A DNA stretch of 64,000 nucleotides, taken from the NCBI RefSeq assembly GCF_014269285.1, contig NZ_JACOAF010000029.1, forward strand, positions 1 to 64,000. The letters are read 5' to 3'. A program made the translations under genes and the position numbers. Origin of the DNA: Rufibacter sediminis (GTDB lineage: Bacteria > Bacteroidota > Bacteroidia > Cytophagales > Hymenobacteraceae). The notes below the pieces were generated by a model. The model had not been told where the DNA came from. It saw only the letters and a program-made list of their open reading frames with translations, and made no database searches. This document shows, piece after piece, positions 42,550 to 50,076 of the stretch (position 1 is its first letter; every line of letters starts with the position of its first letter).

Positions 42550-42942
42550 ATGAAAAAACTGTCTCTGCTTTGCCTTCTCGCCGTTGGGCTCATGGCTTTC
42601 CAATGCGGCGGTGGTAACGCAAACGTGCCAGATGCTGTGTACGGCCAGACCTGGCTGTATTCCTATGAAGAAGACTCAGCGGATGTGCATACGTACCGGC
42701 CCAACACCTTTGATTTTCCGCCTTCCAGAGGACGCACCGGCTTTATGGTGCAGAAAGACGGCACCTTCATCCGCTACGGCATTGCTCCCACAGACGGTCT
42801 GGAAGAACAACCGGGCACCTGGCAAGCCGATGGCAAGAACCTGCTGCAGATAAAATTCAAGGATGCTGCCCATGAGCCGGAAAAAATCGAAATTATCTCG
42901 GCTTTGCCCAGTGTCCTGAAGATACGGCGCACCTCTCATTAA
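42550..42942 (+). CDS. Small lipoprotein of unknown function
   Basis: 130 residues from the ATG at 42550, chosen because it opens a lipoprotein signal peptide (MKKLSLLCLLAVGLMAFQC, Cys19); an in-frame upstream extension lacks any signal. The mature part has the pattern of a lipocalin-like or DUF4488-type Bacteroidota lipoprotein: YGQTWLYSYEEDSAD, then FMVQKDGTFIRYGI, GTWQADGKNLLQIKF and a final strand. I cannot name its ligand. The overlapping antisense reading frames are shadows. Confidence 0.78.
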   Translation: MKKLSLLCLLAVGLMAFQCGGGNANVPDAVYGQTWLYSYEEDSADVHTYRPNTFDFPPSRGRTGFMVQKDGTFIRYGIAPTDGLEEQPGTWQADGKNLLQIKFKDAAHEPEKIEIISALPSVLKIRRTSH

Positions 42943-42992
42943 CAGTACTTTCCTTATTCGTTCACGTCTTTTTTTCATAGGCCCGCGCTTGT

Positions 42993-43760
42993 ATGCAGCA
43001 GTACTTGGATCTACTCAACCAGAGGTATGACAAAATATATGTGATCACCCTCCAGCGGGCTCATGATCGGCAGGCACAGATCAGAAAAGAACTGGCCGGG
43101 CTCCAGTACGAATTTTTCTATGGCCAGGACAAGAAGGAGTTTACCGTGGCGGAGCTAACCGCGGCCGGCATCTATGACGAAGCCCTCGCCAAAAAGCACC
43201 ACAGGTACAATAAACCCATGCCTCCGGGCATGATTGGTTGCTCCTGGAGCCACCGGTTGATCTACGAGGATGTGGTGAAGCACCGCTACCAGCAGGTACT
43301 TATTTTAGAAGATGACGTGGTCCTGGACAACAGGAACCTGGCCCTGCTGCCCGAGGTCTTTTCTGAGCTGCCCAGTGACTGGGAGTTGTTCTACTTCGGG
43401 TTTGCCCTGCACGAAACACCGCCGGCGAATGCCCCGCTCAAGAAGCTGTTCTACCACCTGGCCCGCACGCTGGGTTTCTTCAAGTTCACGCATACCGCCA
43501 TCCGCAACCTGTACCCTACGCAGCTTTCAAAGCACATCTACAAAGCCGGGTACCATGACTGTACCCACGCGTATGCCCTTACCTATTCTGCGGCTGAGAA
43601 ATTAGCTGAGCTTCAGACCCCTATCTCTTTTTTTCCAGACCACTTGCTGGCCTATGCATCCACCAATGAGCTGGTCAAGGCGTATCTGGTGCTGCCTAAA
43701 CTCATCAATCAGCAGTTCCAGGTTCTGGAGGAAGCCTCGGCTTCTTACATCCACGGCTAA
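42993..43760 (+). CDS. Glycosyltransferase family 25 protein
   Basis: 255 residues. IYVITLQRAHDRQAQIRKEL near the N-terminus, FYGQDKKEFT, GMIGCSWSHRLIYEDVVKH and the metal-binding VLILEDDVVLD are the GT25 (LPS biosynthesis, LgtB-like) signature. It probably adds a sugar to cell-surface glycan from a nucleotide-sugar donor in the cytoplasm. It stands alone, not in a glycan locus. Confidence 0.9.
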   Translation: MQQYLDLLNQRYDKIYVITLQRAHDRQAQIRKELAGLQYEFFYGQDKKEFTVAELTAAGIYDEALAKKHHRYNKPMPPGMIGCSWSHRLIYEDVVKHRYQQVLILEDDVVLDNRNLALLPEVFSELPSDWELFYFGFALHETPPANAPLKKLFYHLARTLGFFKFTHTAIRNLYPTQLSKHIYKAGYHDCTHAYALTYSAAEKLAELQTPISFFPDHLLAYASTNELVKAYLVLPKLINQQFQVLEEASASYIHG

Positions 43761-43780
43761 GCTCTTTGCTCAAATTCCCT

Positions 43781-43788
43781 TATTTTTG
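43781..43788 (+). promoter_or_regulatory. -7 promoter box upstream of the EVE gene
   Basis: TATTTTTG is a perfect TAnnTTTG, 50 nt before the EVE ATG. The nearest TTTG upstream is only 12 nt away, so the -33 part is not convincing. Confidence 0.4.
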
Positions 43789-43838
43789 CAGAAAGAGGCT
43801 TCTGTGGCTTTACATTAATTGATTTTTTCGTACTTTAT

Positions 43839-44243
43839 ATGAACTACTGGCTCGTCAAAACTGAACCTGAAAAATACGCCTGGTCTGACTTAGAACGCGA
43901 TACAAAAACCACCTGGGACGGCGTTAGAAATTTCCAGGCGCGTAACAACCTCCAGAAAATGCAGCAGAACGATCTGGTGATGTACTACCACAGCGTTTCT
44001 GAGAAATCTATTGTGGGGGTGGCCAAAGTAAGCCAGGAAGCCTACCAAGACCCTACCACTCAAGAAACGCAATGGGTGGCGGTAACTCTGGTACCGGAAC
44101 AGGCCTTGGCCAAACCAGTAACCCTGGAGCAGATCAAAAAAGAGGAACGGCTCCAGAACATTGCGCTTCTACGGCAGTCACGGCTGTCGGTGATGCCTTT
44201 AACGCCAGAAGAATTTGATATTCTGCTGAGTATGGGCCAGTAA
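43839..44243 (+). CDS. EVE-domain protein
   Basis: 134 residues made entirely of an EVE domain (MNYWLVKTEPEKYAWSDLER, TTWDGVRNFQARNNLQKMQ, DLVMYYHSVSEKSIVGVAKV). EVE belongs to the PUA-like superfamily with YTH and reads modified bases in nucleic acid through an aromatic cage. The stand-alone form is a housekeeping protein, while fusions occur in defence genes. No defence partner is adjacent, so a housekeeping role is more likely. Confidence 0.92.
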   Translation: MNYWLVKTEPEKYAWSDLERDTKTTWDGVRNFQARNNLQKMQQNDLVMYYHSVSEKSIVGVAKVSQEAYQDPTTQETQWVAVTLVPEQALAKPVTLEQIKKEERLQNIALLRQSRLSVMPLTPEEFDILLSMGQ

Positions 44244-44311
44244 CAAGGCAAAACCTCGGGCAGAAAATTGGCGTTTTTAGTAAGTTCCCAGTACTTTCTT
44301 AAAAGCCCTTT

Positions 44312-45877
44312 ATGTGCTCACCCTTCAGAAGCAATCCCTGCCGATGCCTGCTCTTCCTCCTGCTCTGCTGGGGGGCGCTCTTCTCTGCCCAAGCGCGTCA
44401 GAAAAAAGAAAAAGACAAAGAGAAACCAGCTCCGCCCGCACAAACCTACCGGGTAGAGCTGGAAAGCGACTCGTATGACGATGATCATACGGTGCACCCC
44501 CTGCCAGACAGCACCCTGCTGGTGGTTTCCACCAAACGCAGCAGCTGGTTTGGCAAGAATGATTTTCAGTTGACCAGATTCAGCCGCGATCTGAAGCAGC
44601 TCTGGCAAACCAAGCACGAGCATAAGAACAACCAGTCGTTGATGCAGGTAACCGCCGAGCGCAACACCATTTACCTGCTTTTCTCCACGCTCAACAACAA
44701 GAAAATCATCCTGTACAAGGTGAATGCCGTCAACGGCGAGGCTTCCTTCAGTGAACACACGCTGCCCAGTTCATACATCACCATCAAAGAAATGGCGGCT
44801 TTAGACGGTCAGGTGTTCCTGAACGGCCTGGACCGCGACAACCTGAACATGATGCGCCTGAACCCCAATGAAGAAGAGGTGAAACTGCTGCCCGCCGTGT
44901 TTGGGATGGAAGATGATCTGGGCGAGTTCAGAGTAGATACCCTCACCCATGCGGTGGAGTTTGTGGTCTCTGAAACCAACGGCTGGCGTTCCCGGGTGCA
45001 GACCAAGCGCCTCAACACCAAGGGTGACGTGATAGGCACGTACTTCATCCAACCCGAGATGGATTACCGCAACGACAAAACGCTGCAGTCGGGCCGGCTC
45101 ACGCCCGGTGATACCCTGAGCAAGGTTCTGCTGGGCACCTACGGCTACCGGACCTCGGTGTACTCCATGGGGCTCTTCACCAGCGACCTATCCAGCAACA
45201 TCCAGTACTTTGATTTCAGCAAGCTGGACAACTTCTTTGAATACCTGGGCCCCCGGGCGCAGCGGCGCATGAAAGCCAAATTTACCCGGCGTGAAGCCAA
45301 GGGCAAACCCCTGGTATTACGGTACCGCATGCTCCTGCACTCGCTTATTCCGCATCCGTTGGGCTACGCGCTGGTGGGGGAAATTTACTATCCGCAGTAC
45401 CGCAGCCATGACATTGGGCAATACAGCCAATACGGCGACCTCGCCGGCCGTTACCCCTATCTACGGCCCAACCGAAGCTCCATGTCCGGGTACCGGTTCA
45501 GCCACGCCATCGCCTGTGTCTTTGACCGGGAAGGAAAGCTCCTCTGGGACAATGCCTATCGCCTTAAAAACGAAACTTATCCAGAGCTGGCCCCCACCGT
45601 AGAAGCCGGCGTAACCCCGGCCGGGAACGTCACCCTGGCCTACCCCGAGGATGAGTATATCTGGTTCAAGACCTTGAAACCAAACGCCTCTATCAGCAAC
45701 GAGGAGAAAGTGGAGGTGCGGCTACAGGAAGAAAATGAGAAACTGGTTTCCAGCAGCAACGAAGGAATTGTGCACTGGTACGGCGGCAACTTCATCGCGT
45801 TTGGTTTCCAGCGCATCCGCCCCGCCCAAGGTCAGGCCCGCAGCGTCTTCTACCTGCAGAACATGACCTTTGAGTAA
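44312..45877 (+). CDS. Secreted protein of unknown function
   Basis: 521 residues. The N-terminus MCSPFRSNPCRCLLFLLLCW...SAQA is a signal peptide, followed by a Lys-rich linker (RQKKEKDKEKPAPP). The mature part shows repeated beta motifs of a propeller-like kind (LLVVSTKRSSWFGKNDFQLTRFSRDLKQLWQ, YRFSHAIACVFDREGKLLWDNAY, HWYGGNFIAFGFQR). No catalytic motif is obvious. I do not recognise a named family. It stands alone and is followed by a repeat region. Confidence 0.7.
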   Translation: MCSPFRSNPCRCLLFLLLCWGALFSAQARQKKEKDKEKPAPPAQTYRVELESDSYDDDHTVHPLPDSTLLVVSTKRSSWFGKNDFQLTRFSRDLKQLWQTKHEHKNNQSLMQVTAERNTIYLLFSTLNNKKIILYKVNAVNGEASFSEHTLPSSYITIKEMAALDGQVFLNGLDRDNLNMMRLNPNEEEVKLLPAVFGMEDDLGEFRVDTLTHAVEFVVSETNGWRSRVQTKRLNTKGDVIGTYFIQPEMDYRNDKTLQSGRLTPGDTLSKVLLGTYGYRTSVYSMGLFTSDLSSNIQYFDFSKLDNFFEYLGPRAQRRMKAKFTRREAKGKPLVLRYRMLLHSLIPHPLGYALVGEIYYPQYRSHDIGQYSQYGDLAGRYPYLRPNRSSMSGYRFSHAIACVFDREGKLLWDNAYRLKNETYPELAPTVEAGVTPAGNVTLAYPEDEYIWFKTLKPNASISNEEKVEVRLQEENEKLVSSSNEGIVHWYGGNFIAFGFQRIRPAQGQARSVFYLQNMTFE

Positions 45878-46032
45878 CCTTGGCCAGCCGCTAACGATGC
45901 GCGGATCTGGTGCGCGAAGTGTTCCTCCTTTGAAGTGTTCCTCCTTTAACGTGAACTCAAAAAATAGAAGGACAGGTAGAAATCTATTCTGTCAGACTTG
46001 CGTGTCTCTCTTCTTTGCTGTGCACGCCTTCC

Positions 46033-46356
46033 GTCCCCCTTTGAAGGGGGCGGGCCGTTAAGTTCTCAAAATATAGCTGGTTCAAGTTTCCAACTTGGAC
46101 CTATAATGAGCTGAAGTTTGCAACTTCAGTGAGCCGTGAGGCTCAAAATATGTAGTAACGTTAATGCCTTCGGGAAGGAGCCAAACCATTGAAATAGAAC
46201 TTAACGGCCCTACCCTTTGAAGGGGGGTAGGGGGATGATTACTGGTGCTGAATACCGTTTTTTGAAAGTTCTAGATGAGGAAGATATTCCATTGAACAGG
46301 CGGCTTTGGGCCCCTTTCCTGACTTTGTCATCCCCCTACCCCCTTCAAAGGGGGAC
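46033..46356. repeat. Three family F copies
   Basis: GTCCCCCTTTGAAGGGGGC at 46033-46051; CCTTTGAAGGGGGGTAGGGG within 46208-46238; TCATCCCCCTACCCCCTTCA within 46328-46356. The last two form a 24-nt near-perfect inverted pair. A fourth copy is at 24106. Confidence 0.8.
46079..46129. repeat. Two small palindromes (family G)
   Basis: GGTTCAAGTTTCCAACTTGG at 46079 and CTGAAGTTTGCAACTTCAG at 46111-46129 share the AAGTTTnCAACTT core. Confidence 0.7.
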
Positions 46357-46418
46357 AGAGTGCGTTTGAATTTCCGAGTTCACGTTGCTTTAAGCAGACG
46401 TAGTAACTTTTTTCGGCA

Positions 46419-47627
46419 CTACCTCCTCACTTCTTCATCCATCGTTTGGGCTGCGGCGGTCTGTTGGTTAAGACTGGCCTTCAGCATGAAATACCCTACC
46501 AGGCCCGACAGCAAAGAGGCAATCAAGATGGAGAATTTAGCTTCGGTCTGAAACGAGAGATCGGAGAAGGAAAGCAACGCGATAAAGATGGACATGGTGA
46601 AGCCAATCCCCGCCAGCAGCCCCATGCCCGCCACCATCTTCCAGGTGACACCCGCAGGCAAGGAACTCACGCCCAGTTTAACGGCGATCCAACTGGAGAG
46701 CAGGATTCCGAGGGGTTTTCCCAAAAACAGCCCCAAAACGATACCGATTCCCAACGGACTGAACAGCCCCTCCAGCATGCCGGCCTCAAACCGGATATTG
46801 GTGTTCACCAACGCGAAGATGGGCATGATCAGGAAGTTGACGGGCTTGGTAAGCGCGTGCTCCAGGTACTCCAGGGGCGACTCCTTTTCATCTGGGGTGG
46901 TAGGAATGGCGAGGGCCGTCAGCACCCCGGCAATGGTGGCATGCACCCCCGAGTGATGGATGAAGTACCAGATGAACAGCCCCGGCACCAGGTAAAAGAA
47001 CAACGAGGTTACGCCCAGGCGGTTGAGCACCAGCAGAAACAGGAAAATACCAAAGGCATACAACAGGTAGGTCACCTCCACCCCGCTAGAGTAAAAGACC
47101 GCAATCACCACAATGGCGCCCAGGTCATCTACAATGGCCAAGGCCGTCAGGAAGATTTTCAGAGCCACCGGCACCCTGCTCCCCAGCAACGAAAGCAACC
47201 CGATGGCGAAGGCGATATCGGTGGCCATGGGAATTCCCCAGCCGCTAGCGGTAGCAGATCCCTGGTTTACCAGCGCATAGATACCGGCCGGCACCAGCAT
47301 TCCGCCAATGGCGGCAAATACCGGCAGAGCGGCTTTCCGGAGCGAGGACAGCTCGCCCTCCAGCATCTCGCGCTTGATCTCCAGCCCCACCAACAGAAAG
47401 AAAATAGCCATGAGCCCGTCATTCACCCACAGCAAAACCGGGTAGCGCAGGTGCACCGAGCCAGATTCATACCCTAGCTCCGTTTCCAGGAATCGCGCGA
47501 ACGCGTCTCCCCAGGGAGAATTCGCGATCAGCAAGGAAATACCCAGGGAGATAAAGAGCAATATTCCGCCCCCAGAAGCGGATCTAAAGAAATCTGGGAA
47601 TACTTTGAGGTTGATAAATTTTGCCAT
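46419..47627 (-). CDS. nhaA: Na+/H+ antiporter NhaA
   Basis: 402 residues with about 12 hydrophobic helices. The ion-binding aspartate pair is in LAIVDDLGAIVVIAVFYSSG; MATDIAFAIGLLSLLGSRVP, NPWGD-like SPWGDAF and GLFLGKPLGI are NhaA hallmarks. It exports sodium in exchange for protons at the inner membrane, for pH and salt homeostasis. It is divergent from pyrR. The long open frame on the opposite strand is a codon-bias shadow. Confidence 0.96.
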   Translation of the reverse strand: MAKFINLKVFPDFFRSASGGGILLFISLGISLLIANSPWGDAFARFLETELGYESGSVHLRYPVLLWVNDGLMAIFFLLVGLEIKREMLEGELSSLRKAALPVFAAIGGMLVPAGIYALVNQGSATASGWGIPMATDIAFAIGLLSLLGSRVPVALKIFLTALAIVDDLGAIVVIAVFYSSGVEVTYLLYAFGIFLFLLVLNRLGVTSLFFYLVPGLFIWYFIHHSGVHATIAGVLTALAIPTTPDEKESPLEYLEHALTKPVNFLIMPIFALVNTNIRFEAGMLEGLFSPLGIGIVLGLFLGKPLGILLSSWIAVKLGVSSLPAGVTWKMVAGMGLLAGIGFTMSIFIALLSFSDLSFQTEAKFSILIASLLSGLVGYFMLKASLNQQTAAAQTMDEEVRR

Positions 47628-47776
47628 AACTGATACTTACGGGAAAGCTCCCCGGAAAGTGGTGGTACTCAGAAGCTGCTACTTCAAGCCCAAGCTTCTG
47701 AAGATGTACCGTTCACCCGCTGCCCCTCCGCAGTTGGGCGTTTAGGTTTCCATGGTGTTTAAGAAAAATAAGTCCC

Positions 47777-47811
47777 TTTTGCCCTAGGCTGCCGGTAAGT
47801 CTTTATATTTG
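47777..47811 (+). promoter_or_regulatory. Promoter of pyrR-pyrB
   Basis: TTTTG at 47777-47781, 22 nt, then TATATTTG (47804-47811), a perfect -7 TAnnTTTG, 14 nt before the ATG. The leader is too short for a PyrR-type attenuator hairpin. Confidence 0.55.
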
Positions 47812-47825
47812 CCCAAAACCCGGCC

Positions 47826-48398
47826 ATGCACAAACGCCTCATTGTTCCGCACGCACTGTTTCAGATTATGATCCGGCGCCTGGCGCACCAGCTCATAGAG
47901 ACGCACCGCGATTTTTCTGATTCCGTTATTCTGGGTCTGCAGCCCCGTGGCATTTTTGTGGCAGACCGGCTGCAGCAGACCCTCCAGGAGATTCTGGGTA
48001 TCTCGGTACAGACCGGTTACCTGGACATCACGTTTCACCGCGATGACTTCCGCCGCCGCGCCACGCCGCTGGCCCCCAACGCTACCCGCGTGGATTTTTC
48101 CCTAGAAGGCAAGCGCGTGATTCTGGTGGATGATGTGCTGTACACCGGCCGCTCAGTGCGGGCTGCCCTTGACGCCATGATCTCCTACGGCCGTCCGGCC
48201 CAGGTAGAGTTGCTGGTGCTCATTGACCGCCAGTACACCCGCGATTTACCCATTGAAGCCACCTATACCGGCCAGCGCGTTGACTCCCTGCACTCGCAGC
48301 GGGTAGAAGTGACCTGGCAAGGCCCTGATTCTGCTGAGGATGTCATCTGGCTCCTCACTCCTACTCCAGACCAAGAAGAACCCCATGCAACAGCTTAG
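47826..48398 (+). CDS. pyrR: Pyr operon regulator / uracil phosphoribosyltransferase
   Basis: 190 residues. The PRPP-binding motif is RVILVDDVLYTGRSVRAALDAM. The family blocks RRLAHQLIETHRDFSDSVILG near the N-terminus and GYLDITFHRDDFRRR are typical of PyrR. In Gram-positives PyrR binds pyr mRNA. The very short leader here gives no visible RNA target, so the enzymatic role may dominate. It overlaps pyrB by 14 nt. Confidence 0.93.
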   Translation: MHKRLIVPHALFQIMIRRLAHQLIETHRDFSDSVILGLQPRGIFVADRLQQTLQEILGISVQTGYLDITFHRDDFRRRATPLAPNATRVDFSLEGKRVILVDDVLYTGRSVRAALDAMISYGRPAQVELLVLIDRQYTRDLPIEATYTGQRVDSLHSQRVEVTWQGPDSAEDVIWLLTPTPDQEEPHATA

Positions 48399-49308
48399 CG
48401 TCCGGCACCTGTTGGGCATCAAAGAGATTACCCCGCAGGACATCCAGTTGATCTTTGAAACCGCTGACCAATTTAAGGAGGTTCTGAACCGGCCTATCAA
48501 GAAAGTACCCTCGTTGCGCGATGTCACCATTGCCAACGTTTTTTTTGAGAACTCCACCCGCACCAAGCTTTCCTTTGAGTTAGCCGAGAAACGCCTGTCG
48601 GCGGATGTGATCAACTTCTCGGCCTCGGGCAGTTCCGTGAAGAAGGGCGAAACCCTGCTGGACACCGTCAACAACATTCTGTCTATGAAAGTAGACATGA
48701 TTGTGATGCGCCACAGCAGCCCCGGAGCCCCGCACTTTCTCTCGCGTAAGATCCAGGCCAACATTGTGAACGCCGGCGACGGCACGCATGAACACCCCAC
48801 CCAAGCCCTGCTGGACTCTTTCTCCATCCGGCAGAAACTGGGCGAGGTAGCCGGCAAGAAGATTGCCATTATTGGCGACATCACGCACTCCCGCGTAGCG
48901 CTTTCCAACATCTTTGCCTTGCAGATGCAAGGGGCCGAGGTAGCCGTCTGCGGGCCGCCCACGCTGTTGCCCAAATACATCGCTGATCTGGGCGTGAAGG
49001 TTTTCTGGAACGTGCGCGAAGCCCTGCAATGGTGCGATGTGGCCAACGTGCTGCGCATCCAGCTGGAGCGCCAGACGGGCAAGCTGTTCCCGTCATTGCG
49101 CGAGTATGCGCTTTACTTCGGGATCAACAAGAAGATGCTGGACGAGCTGGACAAGGAAATCGTGTTAATGCACCCCGGTCCCATTAACCGGGGCGTGGAA
49201 CTCACCTCAGATGCCGCTGACTCGCACCACTCCATCATTCTGGACCAGGTAGAGAACGGCGTGGCCATTAGAATGGCGGTGTTGTACCTGCTGGCCAGCA
49301 AAGGATAA
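48385..49308 (+). CDS. pyrB: Aspartate carbamoyltransferase catalytic subunit
   Basis: 307 residues from the ATG at 48385 (MQQLSVRHLLGIKEITPQDI); an extension 45 bp upstream reads inside pyrR and has no homology. The carbamoyl-phosphate motif is NSTRTKLSFE and the conserved HPTQALLDSFSI and MHPGPINRGVE are present. It catalyses the first committed step of pyrimidine synthesis. No pyrI regulatory subunit is adjacent, in keeping with the PyrR-coupled type. A terminator follows. Confidence 0.96.
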   Translation: MQQLSVRHLLGIKEITPQDIQLIFETADQFKEVLNRPIKKVPSLRDVTIANVFFENSTRTKLSFELAEKRLSADVINFSASGSSVKKGETLLDTVNNILSMKVDMIVMRHSSPGAPHFLSRKIQANIVNAGDGTHEHPTQALLDSFSIRQKLGEVAGKKIAIIGDITHSRVALSNIFALQMQGAEVAVCGPPTLLPKYIADLGVKVFWNVREALQWCDVANVLRIQLERQTGKLFPSLREYALYFGINKKMLDELDKEIVLMHPGPINRGVELTSDAADSHHSIILDQVENGVAIRMAVLYLLASKG

Positions 49309-49319
49309 GAACCCTCGTC

Positions 49320-49355
49320 CGTTTTGGGGCTATTTTCCAGAAATAAGCCTAAAAC
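49320..49355. repeat. Family A palindromic repeat
   Basis: Left arm CGTTTTGGGGCTATTTTC, right arm GAAATAAGCCTAAAAC; 11 bp after pyrB. Confidence 0.8.
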
Positions 49356-49357
49356 CC

Positions 49358-49398
49358 AAAAAGTCACCTGGCAGCCACACGTGCCGGATGACTTTTTT
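49358..49398 (+). terminator. Intrinsic terminator after pyrB
   Basis: AAAAAGTCACCTGGCA and TGCCGGATGACTTTTTT form a long stem with an 8-nt loop and a T-tract, directly after the family A copy. Confidence 0.7.
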
Positions 49399-49406
49399 GA
49401 TTTGTG

Positions 49407-49445
49407 CTGTTTTACGCCCAGAATCCAGAAAACAGGACTTAAACG
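49407..49445. repeat. Degenerate family A-like repeat
   Basis: CTGTTTTACGCCCAGAAT and GAAAACAGGACTTAAACG resemble shifted family A arms. The assignment is uncertain. Confidence 0.45.
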
Positions 49446-49546
49446 TCCCTTCTTCCCTGCAGAAAGCTTGATTTCGTCCCTGACTTTAAAATAGCAACAT
49501 CAAAATAGGTACATTTACCGTTTGAAAGTGAAACAAGCTGTACCGT

Positions 49547-49963
49547 ATGATCACCAAAGAACTTGTTAACCCTTTTGGAAGAGTCTACCTCACCATCACA
49601 GCAGACCGCCCTCACAAGCTGATCTATGTCAACTGGATGGGGTATTTAACAGAAGAGAATGTGAGAACGGGAGTTCAGGCGTACACCCAGACCTTGGCAG
49701 AGGCGGGGTTTCATTGCGTCTTGAATGATACCCGCCTCATTATAGGTTCCTGGGACCATTCCATGGATTGGGTGTTGAACGATTGGGCGCCCAGCGCCGC
49801 CAAGGCCGGACTCAAGCGGATTGCCATGCTGGCCAACCCAGAAAGCTTTGGGGAGTCATCGGCCGCCACGTTCCTTTCCGAAGTAAAAGCATTTGAAGCC
49901 AAATCTTTTGATAATCTGGACAAAGCCAAAGAATGGCTGACCGCGTATTACTCAAACAAATAA
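49547..49963 (+). CDS. STAS/SpoIIAA-like protein of unknown function
   Basis: 138 residues, soluble, no signal peptide. The fold pattern (beta: LIYVNWMGYLTEENV; helix; beta: FHCVLNDTRLI; helix: DHSMDWVLNDWAPSAAKAG; beta: KRIAMLANP) resembles SpoIIAA-like/STAS-like domains widespread in Bacteroidota, often of unknown role. There is no Ser/Thr at a clear phospho-site position that I can assert. Single gene with a strong terminator after it. Confidence 0.75.
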   Translation: MITKELVNPFGRVYLTITADRPHKLIYVNWMGYLTEENVRTGVQAYTQTLAEAGFHCVLNDTRLIIGSWDHSMDWVLNDWAPSAAKAGLKRIAMLANPESFGESSAATFLSEVKAFEAKSFDNLDKAKEWLTAYYSNK

Positions 49964-49976
49964 CAATTCTACCTTA

Positions 49977-50021
49977 AAACAGCAGAGCCCGCTATGTAAG
50001 AATAGCGGGCTCTGCTGTTTT
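49977..50021. terminator. Strong terminator between convergent genes, overlapping a family A copy
   Basis: AAAACAGCAGAGCCCGCTA (49977-49995) and its exact reverse complement (50003-50021) form a 19-bp stem with T4 at the end. Confidence 0.9.
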
Positions 50022-50052
50022 AAGGGCATTTTTCTAAAAAGCAGCCCAAAAC
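50017..50052. repeat. Family A repeat overlapping the terminator
   Basis: Left arm GTTTTAAGGGCATTTTTC, right arm AAAAAGCAGCCCAAAAC. Its first bases are shared with the preceding stem. Confidence 0.8.
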
Positions 50053-50076
50053 GCTTTTGCCTATCTGATTGAGTTT

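Larger units (their letters stand above)
45878..46418. other. Compound repeat region between the 44312 gene and nhaA
   Basis: A 16-bp tandem duplication GAAGTGTTCCTCCTTT (45916-45931, 45932-45947) is followed by AACGTGAACTC (45948-45958), which faces GAGTTCACGTT (46376-46386). Inside lie three family F elements and two small palindromes. No gene seen. Confidence 0.75.

Noticed and set aside
43839-44243. EVE gene as part of an anti-phage defence island
   Set aside because: No restriction, nuclease or other defence gene is adjacent; neighbours are a GT25 and an unknown secreted protein.
46717-46745. Family A-like sequence inside nhaA
   Set aside because: It encodes the conserved GLFLGKPLGI segment, so protein constraint explains it; only one arm fits.
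46446-47477. Long open frame on the + strand opposite nhaA
   Set aside because: Antisense shadow of a GC-rich gene; protein is Gln/His/Arg-rich, without domain or signal, while nhaA on the other strand has all hallmarks.
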